Below, piece by piece: positions 56,097-64,000 of a stretch of DNA of 64,000 nucleotides; the stretch's first letter is position 1; every line of letters starts with the position of its first letter. Origin of the DNA: Nocardia iowensis (GTDB lineage: Bacteria > Actinomycetota > Actinomycetes > Mycobacteriales > Mycobacteriaceae). The stretch lies in NCBI RefSeq assembly GCF_019222765.1, contig NZ_CP078145.1, forward strand, positions 124,001 to 188,000. Direction: 5' to 3'. The notes under the pieces were generated by a model, which saw nothing but the letters and a program-made list of their open reading frames with translations, was not told the origin of the DNA and ran no database searches. The translations under genes and the position numbers were made by a program.

Positions 56097-59000
56097 CTAA
56101 CGGACTCGGATCGGATCGTCCTTGGCCAACCCGCTGCGGTTTTCGACGGTGACGCCGATCTCAGCCGGTTCGGCCTTCGGGTCGTAGGGGGTGAATTTCT
56201 CCAAGGAACCCCAGTCGCGCGACCAATCATGGTCGAGATAACTGGGGATGGTCTCCGACTTCAGCAGCAATCCGGTCCAGCCGAGCGGACCGCCGCCGAT
56301 GTCGTCCTGCCAGGCATTGGAGGCGTCGGAACCGACGCGGTCGGGCAGGATGCGCCAGTTGGGCACTTCGGCGACGCCGTCATGGTGGTGGAACGGTCGC
56401 TGGCAGGGGAAGGCGAGCCCGACATGCCAGTCGAGCAGCACCGGATCCGTCGAGCCGACAACGGAATTCAGTGTGGCCAGCTTGGGCAGCCGGGGCGGCG
56501 TGACGGCCAGCCACTGCTTCGCAGTGATGTCGTTGTCCACCGCGACCAGCCGCACCGCGTTCACCTCGACCGGCAGCTGGTCCAGCGGCACCCGCAGGTT
56601 GCGCCAGGACGGTGCCGGGCCGATGTCGATCGGATCGACCGTGCCGAGCTTGCGCACCGCGCCATCCGTGTCCCGCACGCCGTATTCCAGGTGCAGCTCC
56701 TGCCCGTAGGTGACGACACCGTCGGCGTCGACGTGCCTGATCCGCCCGGCCGCGGTGATCGCGAGCACCTGGTAGGCCGGGTCGTGGCGCATACTGTCGG
56801 TCAGGTCGAGGCGGTACCACTGGGAGGTCAGCGCCGCCTGCTGCTGCTCACCCTCCTGGTAACTGCCCATGACCGGCGTGCTCGCCGGGTCGAGTCCGAA
56901 CGGCAAAGCGACTGTGCTGCCGTTGATTCCGGTCTGCTCGGTGGTGCCGCCACCGGTGCCAGCACCGGTGGTCTTGGTGGTCTTGTTCTTCGAATCGGAG
57001 TTGACCGAGTTGGCGCCGCCCGACACGGTTTCGTCGGCATCGGCGGTGAGATCGCTCGCCACCCCATTCGGCGTGAATCCCTTTGATTCCGCGGCCAATC
57101 CGTCAGCGGGTGATCCCGAGTAGGGGAGCAGCAGCGAGTTGGTGGTGTTCGTCTCCACCAGTACCTCGTTCGCGAGCGCGCACGAATCACCCTTCAGCGA
57201 CTGGAGATTCGACTTGGCGACCGAGTACGCGGGGTACTGGGCGACCGCCGCCTTCGCCAGCGAGGCGACCTCGAACAACACCAGGATCGCGGCGGCGATA
57301 GTCAGTGGGGCGGTGGCGAACCGATCGAAGCGCTTCGGCGTGCGAGCCCGTTGATACGGCTCCCGATAGTGCAGCCACACCGCCACTATCAGCGCGACCC
57401 CGCTGAGCCCGAGGAACATCGTGGAGAAACCCTTGCCCGCGAACAGCGGCGCCTTGTCCCACCACGGCACGCCGTAGCTGGACACATACCACCAGCCGTT
57501 CGACCCGGTGAAGGTCACCGCGAGCAGGAACAACACCGCCGCCGCGAACAACGCCCGGTTGCGCGGCGAGCGAATTCCCGCGCTGCCCACCGCCACCGCG
57601 GCAAGTGCGGCAAGCGATCCGGCCAGTCCGGCGTACACGCCGAAGTGGTGTGTCCACTTGGTCGGCGTGAACATCATCAGCAGCAGCGACGCGAACACGA
57701 TGCCGAGAATCCGCACCGACGGCCCGCGTGACGTGCCGGGGATGCGTCCCTTGCGCAGCACCTGCAGCACGCAGACCAGCAGGCACAGCAGCATGACCAG
57801 CACACCGAACCGCCGCGCCAGCGACCCGTCCGGCGAGAGCATCAACAGCGAATCCCACCGCGTGCGTTCATCGAACCAGGCCACGTTCGGCCCGACGATC
57901 GTGCGGACCCGAGTCGCTTCCAGGACGGTCGACAGCGTCTGATCGGCGAAAACCACGACCAGCACCAGTGTTCCAGCGGACAGGCCAGGTGCGAGCAGTG
58001 CCAGGTAGCGGAAGAACGTCGTCGTCCAAGAGGGCCGCCGGGTGGCGTGCGCGCCGGACTTCGTTGCAACACCACTGTTCTCGTCAGCAGTGGCTGACGA
58101 GGCTTCTGCTTCCGCATCGAGCCCCATTGCGCCGGACGAGCTTTCGGCCACCCCACCGCCTGCTGCCGGAATAACTCCGCGCGCCCGCTTGATGATGATC
58201 TGCAGCACCGGCCGCGACCCCGCGATCAGCGCCGCGATGCAGATGAGTCCGGTCGGCCCGGCGGCCAGCGAGAAACCGGCGATCAACACCGCGATCGCGG
58301 CGGGCAGCAGCCGCCCGGTGGCGATGGCGCGTTCGATCGAGCACCAAGTGAGCAGCGCGCCCGCGGCGATCAGCGGCTCGGGCCGCAGGCCGTTGTCATA
58401 GGGCAACCAGAAGGCGAGGAACACCAGCCCGGCGGTCCACAAAGCGACCTTGTTCCGCCGCACCCGCGCACCCAAGCGCGGCAACACCTCCCGGCTGATC
58501 ACCAGCCAGCACACCACCCCTGCGGCGACTGCGGGCAGCCGCATCCAGGGGCTTGCATCGGAGATCCGGGTCATCCACGCGAGCACTTCGTACGACCAGC
58601 CGAACGGCGCCTCGGGCACGCCGAACCAGCGGTAGTAGTTCGCCATGTACCCGGCGTCCCCGGAGGCGCGCGCCATGTTCAGGATGTAGCCGTCGTCGGA
58701 GGTGTTGGCGCCGATGAAGTGCCACAGTCCGAGCGTCCCGAGGACAACCGCGTCGGTCGCCGTGAACCGCCACCAGTGCGCGGGCAGGAAGCGGCGGGCC
58801 CGGCGTCCGTCGCTGGTGTCCAGCAGGTGCAGTGCGATCAGCGCGATGATGGTGAACAGCACGGCCGCGACGATCGCCGCCAGCTTCAGCACCGTCGGTG
58901 ACGAGGAGAAGCGCGAGTCGAGGTCGGCGTGCAACCGGGCACCGTCCAGCCGCCCCGCGTCGAGATCGGTGAACACGCCGACCACCTGCGGACGGATGTC

Positions 59001-59486
59001 CCGCGTCACGACGTTGCGGAACGGCGTGCCATCCTGCCGGGACGCACCGGTGATCTCGGTGGTCGTCGCGGCGGCCGTCGAGTCGACGGTGAGCGCGGTG
59101 CAGCCCGCCGCGGTGATCTCGGCGACCGGCGCCGACAGCAGCGGAACGTCGCGCAGCACCACCGAGAGCACGCCGTCGGCGACCGAGACGACCAGTCCCT
59201 TGGTCGCCGCCTGGCCCGAGGCGACCGGCACGGTGGACACCACCGTGCCCGACCCCACCGCCTGCGCGAGGGAGCACGGCAGCGTCGTACTGAGCCGCTG
59301 CGGCTGATACGACACCAGTGGCGCCTCGACGCTGCTGACGCCGGCCTGGGGCCAGTCCAGCGTGGCCTGGTCCTGCCGCACCGGCAACAGCGGTGTCAGC
59401 AGCGCCAGCACGAATCCGAGGAGCCCGGAGACGAGGGCGATCAGGCGGTAACGGGTGAACGCTCGAGTTGATCGGTCCGGTCGCAC
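56097..59486 (-). CDS. Arabinosyltransferase Emb (leftward copy)
   Basis: This 1129-residue GT-C enzyme is paralogous to the rightward copy, with helix 1 near residues 12-33 and ANTSDDGYILNMARAS near 263-278. The long helical part follows, and the C-terminal sugar-binding domain includes FPCQRPFHHHDGVAEVPNWR. It carries an extra cytoplasmic loop of about 50 residues, rich in Gly, Ala, Ser and Glu (about 438-490), where the other copy has a short basic loop. Start is GTG at 59486, 40 bp after the upstream membrane-protein gene, so it is probably in one transcript with it and with aftA. Confidence 0.93.
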   Translation of the reverse strand: MRPDRSTRAFTRYRLIALVSGLLGFVLALLTPLLPVRQDQATLDWPQAGVSSVEAPLVSYQPQRLSTTLPCSLAQAVGSGTVVSTVPVASGQAATKGLVVSVADGVLSVVLRDVPLLSAPVAEITAAGCTALTVDSTAAATTTEITGASRQDGTPFRNVVTRDIRPQVVGVFTDLDAGRLDGARLHADLDSRFSSSPTVLKLAAIVAAVLFTIIALIALHLLDTSDGRRARRFLPAHWWRFTATDAVVLGTLGLWHFIGANTSDDGYILNMARASGDAGYMANYYRWFGVPEAPFGWSYEVLAWMTRISDASPWMRLPAVAAGVVCWLVISREVLPRLGARVRRNKVALWTAGLVFLAFWLPYDNGLRPEPLIAAGALLTWCSIERAIATGRLLPAAIAVLIAGFSLAAGPTGLICIAALIAGSRPVLQIIIKRARGVIPAAGGGVAESSSGAMGLDAEAEASSATADENSGVATKSGAHATRRPSWTTTFFRYLALLAPGLSAGTLVLVVVFADQTLSTVLEATRVRTIVGPNVAWFDERTRWDSLLMLSPDGSLARRFGVLVMLLCLLVCVLQVLRKGRIPGTSRGPSVRILGIVFASLLLMMFTPTKWTHHFGVYAGLAGSLAALAAVAVGSAGIRSPRNRALFAAAVLFLLAVTFTGSNGWWYVSSYGVPWWDKAPLFAGKGFSTMFLGLSGVALIVAVWLHYREPYQRARTPKRFDRFATAPLTIAAAILVLFEVASLAKAAVAQYPAYSVAKSNLQSLKGDSCALANEVLVETNTTNSLLLPYSGSPADGLAAESKGFTPNGVASDLTADADETVSGGANSVNSDSKNKTTKTTGAGTGGGTTEQTGINGSTVALPFGLDPASTPVMGSYQEGEQQQAALTSQWYRLDLTDSMRHDPAYQVLAITAAGRIRHVDADGVVTYGQELHLEYGVRDTDGAVRKLGTVDPIDIGPAPSWRNLRVPLDQLPVEVNAVRLVAVDNDITAKQWLAVTPPRLPKLATLNSVVGSTDPVLLDWHVGLAFPCQRPFHHHDGVAEVPNWRILPDRVGSDASNAWQDDIGGGPLGWTGLLLKSETIPSYLDHDWSRDWGSLEKFTPYDPKAEPAEIGVTVENRSGLAKDDPIRVR

Positions 59487-59526
59487 GGGGGTTGATGCTA
59501 GCCACCCTGCCGACCGGGGCCGGTGA

Positions 59527-61410
59527 TCACCGCACGATCAGCGCACGAACATCCCAAACCCACACGTCGTCGACTCTGGTCGGCGCGAAGCCGAGCAGCT
59601 GCGTCACCGTGGTGCGCAAGGTGTCGCTGTTCTTGGTGGCGGGCAGCACCAGCACGTCGGCTTGCCAGAAGCGCAGATCGGTCAGCGCCCGCGCGCGGGC
59701 CTCGTCGCCGATCGGCGGCACGGTCCCGGTGTCTTGCGCTTGCACCAGCAACGCGGTGGTCGGGCGGGTTTCCGGGCCGTAGATGCCCTTCTTCTGCGTC
59801 CCGGTCGGGCCGACGAAGTAACCGCCCGCGAGCGGGAACTCGAAGCCCGCGTCGGCCTGCCAGCGCAACGCTCGCGCGTCGGCAGGCCGCGGTGGCGGCA
59901 CCAGCACCACCGATCCACCGCTGACGTAGTCGCGCACCGTCCCGTCCGCGAAGAATTCCGGTGTCGGCGCGCGTTCGGTCACCGGCAGGATCGTCGGAAC
60001 CAGTGGCAGCAGCGCGAACGCGAGCGTGCCGAACCAGGCCAGCGGCCGCCAGTCCATCGGCGACTCGCGCCACCAGCGGACCGCCCGATCGGTCGCCAGC
60101 GCGAGGATCACCGCGATGGCCGGAATCGCCGCCATGGTGAGCCGGGTTTCCAGCACGGTACTCAGCAACGGAACGTGTTCGGCCCAGCGCCAAGGCAATT
60201 CGATGCCAGTGCGCTGCTTGCCGAACATCGCGACCGCACCGAGTGACAGCACGCCGAACACCGTGATCACCACGCCCGCCGCGCGAACCACCCGGTCTCG
60301 CCACAGCAGCGCGACCGTCGCCACCACCAGCAGCAGGAGCGGCCAGCCGAAGTAGGCGTTCTGCTCGGTCTCGTTGATCGCCACGTACTGGCCCGGTGAG
60401 AACATGCCGCCCAGCGATTCGGACGGGAACTGCACGATCGCCTTCAGGTCGTTGCCCATCGGCCCGTGGTCGATCGAGCGGTAGCTCTGCGGCCCGAAAA
60501 ATTGCCACCACAGCGGTATTTCGGTGAGCATGATGGTGATCACCGCCGCGAGCAGCACCGTCGGCGTGATCCCGCGCAGTACGCGCAGACCGAGCCGTGG
60601 CGCGTGCAGGAAGTACACGACCGCGAACAGCCCGAACGCCAGCGCGAAGATCAGCAGCGGCTCCTCGCCGAGCGCGATCTGCAGTGCGACAAGCAAACCA
60701 AGCGCGACCGCGTCGCGGACCCGCCTGCGCGGCCGCTCCGGACCGGTGACACCGGCGTGCCGTGCCATCCGGATCAACTGCCCCGCGATGATCGGAAGCA
60801 GCACCAGCACAACGAAGTTCGGGTGCGCGTTGGCATGCGAGATCATCGCGGGCGCGAAACCGCAGAACAGTCCGCCGATTACGGCCGCGAGTCTGGACTC
60901 GACGAGTTCCCGGGAGAACAGCCAGTACCAGCCGAACGCGGTGCTGGCGAGCCCGAGTGTGAGAACGAGCACGAAGGTGACGGTCGGCCCGAACAACAGG
61001 GTGATCGGCGTGAACGGCACCCCGACGCCGAACATGGCCGTGTTGGCCATCATGTTCACCCCGGCCGGGAAGTTCTGCAGGTTCGTGCCGAGCGGGTTCT
61101 GCAGATTCGCTACCGAATGCGCGGTGACGGCGAAGAACCACTCCCACATCGTCTGGTCCTGACCGCTCTTGATCAGGTACCCGCTCTGGGTATTGCGCCA
61201 CTGTCCGGACAGCACGAGGGTGGCCAGCGCCAGGTAGCCGAACGCGGCGATCAGGTCGACCCGGTTCAGCTGAATTCGGGGGAGTCTTCGCTTGCGAACC
61301 GGGGTCGGTGACGCCGTGCCGAGCACTCCGGTCGACGTCGTTTCCTTGTCCGCGACCGCTACCGCCGACCCGTCGCGCGTACCCAGATCGACCTGTACTG
61401 CCCGTCCCAC
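59527..61410 (-). CDS. Unnamed polytopic membrane protein, GT-C-like, in the arabinan block
   Basis: This 627-residue protein has a hydrophilic N-terminal arm (about 1-48) and then ten or more transmembrane helices to about residue 480. A C-terminal soluble part follows. The first extracellular loop holds SGQDQTMWEWFF, an acidic-aromatic motif where GT-C glycosyltransferases keep their catalytic acid. Conserved-looking FPAGVNMMANTA and SHANAHPNF follow. GTG at 61410 after GAGGAGA is preferred to the upstream 61464. It lies between aftA and emb in one leftward series, a position with no counterpart in M. tuberculosis. A glycosyltransferase or lipid-carrier role is inferred, not shown. Confidence 0.78.
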   Translation of the reverse strand: MGRAVQVDLGTRDGSAVAVADKETTSTGVLGTASPTPVRKRRLPRIQLNRVDLIAAFGYLALATLVLSGQWRNTQSGYLIKSGQDQTMWEWFFAVTAHSVANLQNPLGTNLQNFPAGVNMMANTAMFGVGVPFTPITLLFGPTVTFVLVLTLGLASTAFGWYWLFSRELVESRLAAVIGGLFCGFAPAMISHANAHPNFVVLVLLPIIAGQLIRMARHAGVTGPERPRRRVRDAVALGLLVALQIALGEEPLLIFALAFGLFAVVYFLHAPRLGLRVLRGITPTVLLAAVITIMLTEIPLWWQFFGPQSYRSIDHGPMGNDLKAIVQFPSESLGGMFSPGQYVAINETEQNAYFGWPLLLLVVATVALLWRDRVVRAAGVVITVFGVLSLGAVAMFGKQRTGIELPWRWAEHVPLLSTVLETRLTMAAIPAIAVILALATDRAVRWWRESPMDWRPLAWFGTLAFALLPLVPTILPVTERAPTPEFFADGTVRDYVSGGSVVLVPPPRPADARALRWQADAGFEFPLAGGYFVGPTGTQKKGIYGPETRPTTALLVQAQDTGTVPPIGDEARARALTDLRFWQADVLVLPATKNSDTLRTTVTQLLGFAPTRVDDVWVWDVRALIVR

Positions 61411-61528
61411 CTGCAAACTTCTCCTCGAATAGCCAGAACTCAGCCGCCCACGGTACCGAACCACTCTGTGCTGTGCCTGGCAACCGGAACAGTCAGCACG
61501 GCTCTGTCATGTCCCATTCGTTGCGGCG

Positions 61529-63565
61529 CTACCGGCGGACGGTGACGAGCGTGAAGGGTCCGATTTCGGTGGTGGTGAAGTGCGGGTCGGCGAAGAGGGC
61601 TTTGGGGAAGGCGACCGTGTAGCGCTGCACGTTGGGATCGTTGGGGTAGACGTCCTTGGCCAGGCGCAGGGTGTAGTTGTCGCCGCTACTGCGGAACAGG
61701 AAGGCGTCGGGGGCGCGCCACGGGCACGTCGCGAGGGCGTCCAACAGCGCGTCGGCGGTCTTCAGCTTGCTCCATCCCTCGATGGTCGCAGCCCGGCCTG
61801 CAAAGTCCGCGAGCGGGTTCGCGTAATGCGAGGTGAGCGCCTGGAAGCCGAAGTACGGGTAGAAGGACAGGAAGCTGGTGTCGGCGGTGAGGACCACCGT
61901 GTCCGAGCGGGGCCGTCCGGTCTGCGCGGTGAGGGCGGCGTCCACCGCGCGATAGTGCGAGACGGCCGATGGGTTGCGCTTGTCCGCGCGGTCTCCGTTG
62001 CCGTCGGTATCGGTGTACGCGGTGGTGATCTCCGGCGCGAGGATGTGCGGGATGTGCTGCGTGAACGCGAGCGCGCCGACAATCGCCACCGCCACCGCCG
62101 CGAGCCGGAACTGACCCGGCTCGTTCAATGCCTGATAGATCGCCCTCGCGCCCTCCACGAATCCGAACGCTCCCGCCGCGGCGAGCAGCACCAGCAGGAC
62201 CGGCTCCAGCCGGAACGACAGCAGGGTGGTCCCGGCCGCGGTCGCCGCCATCGACAGCAGCGTCCACAGATAGATCGCCAGCACGCCGATGCCGAGCGCC
62301 TGCGCCCGTCGCGAGGAGGCCGCACGCACCACCAGCCAGATGAGTCCGACCAGGCACAGCGCGCCGCGCAAGGAGAACTCGGCCATCGGGAAGAACAGCT
62401 CGGCACCGGACTCCGGCAGGTAGTGCTGCGCGGTCCCGGAACCGGCGGTCGGCCCGCGCAGCGCCTTCCACAGGTATGGCAGCCACACGATCAGCGCGAG
62501 CAGCCCTGCGATCAACGCGATCGCCACCAGCCGCACCAGTGGCGGGACCGCGGCCCGCCACGCCGGGCGGGCAGCGTCATCCGTTGTCCGGGCCCGCCGG
62601 GGATGGTCCTCGGAGTACCGTTCCCGCACCGCGAACCCGGCCGCGATGAGTCCCATCAGCGCGATCGCGAACGCGGCGAGCAGGAAGTACAGGGTGTAGA
62701 AGGTGGCCGCCAGCCCGAGGAACAACCCGGTGCCGATCACCGCACCCCAGCCGCCCGCGGTGCGCGCGGTACCCCGCTCCTCCGGCCGGTACAGCGCGCC
62801 CCAGGCCAGGACGAGGGCGGGCGGGAGGAGGATCACGATCACCGAGCTGTAGGCCTCCGGCGACGAGTACGCCACCGCGACGGCGGTGACCGCCGCGGTG
62901 ACCGCGATCGCCCAGTCCGCGCGAATCAGCTTGGTCCACAGTACGAGTGAGATCACCGCGGCCACCGCGATCGATCCGATCGCATATGGCTTGTAGGCTT
63001 CCCACCCGGCCATCCCGAGCACATTGGCGACGCGTCCGCCGATCCAGAACCAGCCCGCCGGATAGAACGGCGGCAGGTCCGCATAGGTCATATCGCGCAG
63101 CGCAGCCGAGTCGGTGAGCCGAGTCAGGTACTCCGTACGGAACTCCTGGTCCACCGAGACGCCGAACAGGTACAGCTTCGTCGCCGCCAGCGGCATTCCG
63201 AGGGTGAACGTGACGAACGTCGAAACACCAACCCAGGAAAGCAGTTTCGCCACCCACGGCCGAACGAACCACTTACCGGTCCGGTCGCCGCGCTGCCCCG
63301 TCCGCACCAGCGCGATCGCCACCACCAGCATGACCGCGGCGACGACCTGTCCCACCGTGGTCAATGCACGAGTCACATTGGAAGAGTTGAACGCAGGCCA
63401 CTGCACCAGCGAAAACGCGACCAGCCCAACCGCAGCCACCACGACCGCGACCAGCGCCGCGAGTACCGCCTCACCGACGCCGGAGCCGATGTACCTGGCC
63501 AGCATGGAGCCTCGTCCGCGCATCGGGGCCGGTACCGCACCGCGCTCGGTGACCGTGGTTGTCAT
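61529..63565 (-). CDS. aftA: Galactan 5-O-arabinofuranosyltransferase AftA
   Basis: This 678-residue GT-C membrane enzyme primes the galactan with the first arabinofuranose residues from DPA. Helices start near residue 27. The extracellular loop has the AftA-type motif DQEFRTEYLTRLTDSAAL (about 125-142), followed by DLPPFYPAGWFWIGGR, and a C-terminal soluble domain ends the protein. The start at 63565 is chosen because the upstream part of the ORF is Arg/Gly nonsense. It is downstream of dprE2 across a terminator, as part of the leftward arabinan series aftA, membrane protein, emb. Confidence 0.92.
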   Translation of the reverse strand: MTTTVTERGAVPAPMRGRGSMLARYIGSGVGEAVLAALVAVVVAAVGLVAFSLVQWPAFNSSNVTRALTTVGQVVAAVMLVVAIALVRTGQRGDRTGKWFVRPWVAKLLSWVGVSTFVTFTLGMPLAATKLYLFGVSVDQEFRTEYLTRLTDSAALRDMTYADLPPFYPAGWFWIGGRVANVLGMAGWEAYKPYAIGSIAVAAVISLVLWTKLIRADWAIAVTAAVTAVAVAYSSPEAYSSVIVILLPPALVLAWGALYRPEERGTARTAGGWGAVIGTGLFLGLAATFYTLYFLLAAFAIALMGLIAAGFAVRERYSEDHPRRARTTDDAARPAWRAAVPPLVRLVAIALIAGLLALIVWLPYLWKALRGPTAGSGTAQHYLPESGAELFFPMAEFSLRGALCLVGLIWLVVRAASSRRAQALGIGVLAIYLWTLLSMAATAAGTTLLSFRLEPVLLVLLAAAGAFGFVEGARAIYQALNEPGQFRLAAVAVAIVGALAFTQHIPHILAPEITTAYTDTDGNGDRADKRNPSAVSHYRAVDAALTAQTGRPRSDTVVLTADTSFLSFYPYFGFQALTSHYANPLADFAGRAATIEGWSKLKTADALLDALATCPWRAPDAFLFRSSGDNYTLRLAKDVYPNDPNVQRYTVAFPKALFADPHFTTTEIGPFTLVTVRR

Positions 63566-63777
63566 CGAACCGTCCCGCTGCCGCGACCTGCCGCACCCGC
63601 ACTCCTGGCGGTGACCTCGGCGCGCGGCGGCGCCCCACGGCCGGTGCGGCATTCTCGGACTACTCGCATGGCATCTCCGGGTTCACTCGGGTCGGCATTC
63701 GCGTCGGACGATCGGCGATCATGCTGCCAGGTTCGGCTGCGGATGTGGCAACACGTGCCGGTCGTGGCGAAACGAAA

Positions 63778-63828
63778 AAGCCGCACCCGCCCGACCCGCG
63801 GTGCGGGATTCGGGCTGAGGTGCGGCTT
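63778..63828 (-). terminator. Rho-independent terminator after dprE2
   Basis: AAGCCGCACC pairs with GGTGCGGCTT around a 31-base inner region that can fold further. On the leftward strand the stem is followed by TTTTTCG. It lies just after the dprE2 stop and before aftA, so aftA probably has its own promoter in 63566-63777, a stretch in which no gene was seen. Confidence 0.82.
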
Positions 63829-63838
63829 CGGGCAAAAC

Positions 63839-64000
63839 TCAGATGGGGAGCTTGCGGAAGATCGGGCGCGGGATGTGGCGCAGGATCATCATCACGTAGC
63901 GGAAGGCGCCGGGGGCCCAGATGAGGTCCTTGCCCTTCTGCGAGGCGGAAACCGCCAGTGCCGCAACGTCTTCCTTGTCGACGGTGAGCGGAGCCTCCTT
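63839..64000 (-). CDS. dprE2: Decaprenylphosphoryl-2-keto-ribose reductase DprE2, C-terminal end (cut by window edge)
   Basis: Only the last 53 codons are present. The C-terminus reads [20 protein letters not shown] and ends in [10 protein letters not shown], the characteristic end of DprE2. DprE2 is the SDR enzyme that, with DprE1, converts DPR to DPA. The upstream part of the gene and probably dprE1 lie to the right of the window. Its place before aftA is as in M. tuberculosis. Confidence 0.85.
   Translation of the reverse strand, partial: KEAPLTVDKEDVAALAVSASQKGKDLIWAPGAFRYVMMILRHIPRPIFRKLPI

Noticed and set aside
55741..56100. 119-codon rightward ORF between the emb genes
   Set aside because: It crosses the strong terminator hairpin and the end of the leftward emb gene, and has no motif.

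Overview
The window is high-GC actinobacterial DNA from a mycolic-acid-producing member of the Mycobacteriales, most likely Nocardia or a close relative. The main evidence is a nearly complete mycolate-arabinogalactan cell-wall locus (glf, glfT2, PAP2, ubiA, aftB, antigen 85-type mycolyltransferases, cutinase-like Rv3802c homologue, fadD32, pks13, accD4, two emb genes, aftA, dprE2). Its gene order resembles the Mycobacterium tuberculosis Rv3790-Rv3811 region. LGFP repeats, five tandem mycolyltransferases and only two emb genes point away from Mycobacterium itself. The species cannot be fixed from sequence reading alone.

Left part, about 1-24.6 kb, is accessory and regulatory. A leftward copper operon (CopZ-like chaperone, secreted His-rich copper protein, CopA-like ATPase cut by the window edge) lies behind a CsoR-like operator. 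Next come a wrecked MFS exporter, a WrbA-like flavoprotein divergent from a MarR regulator, and a FadR-type regulator with a fatty-acid/sterol hydroxylase. A leftward oppBCD-type peptide ABC operon carries three tandem substrate-binding lipoproteins and a coupled membrane protein. It is followed by a Cof-type HAD phosphatase, a PGRP amidase divergent from a SpoIID-domain protein, a MarR/EamA pair, a TipA-like MerR regulator and a small membrane protein.

Middle part, about 24.7-50.8 kb, is the rightward wall-assembly block. Glf and GlfT2 make galactan, UbiA and the PAP2 protein make the decaprenyl-phospho-arabinose precursor, and AftB adds terminal arabinose. Five mycolyltransferases (the last with LGFP repeats) transfer mycolate. 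A DUF732 lipoprotein and a cutinase-like enzyme follow. An F420-type oxidoreductase then precedes FadD32, Pks13 and AccD4, the mycolic acid condensation module. Most of the mycolyltransferase genes are separated by strong intrinsic hairpins, so they look individually transcribed.

Right part, about 50.9-64 kb, has a leftward cyclophilin and a rightward emb gene. A Uma2-type protein and a 53-codon ORF sit in the convergence zone. A leftward arabinan block follows, listed in transcription order: dprE2 (cut by the window edge), a terminator, aftA, an unnamed polytopic membrane protein, and the second emb.

The most interesting leads are: the unnamed GT-C-like membrane protein inside the arabinan block; the F420-type oxidoreductase inside the mycolate block; the triple substrate-binding-protein Opp operon; a dispersed repeat whose end supplies the ribosome site of ubiA; an internal start in the TipA-like gene; and MtrA-like 9-bp direct repeats between two wall-hydrolase genes. 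No rRNA, tRNA, CRISPR array, insertion sequence or prophage was recognised.
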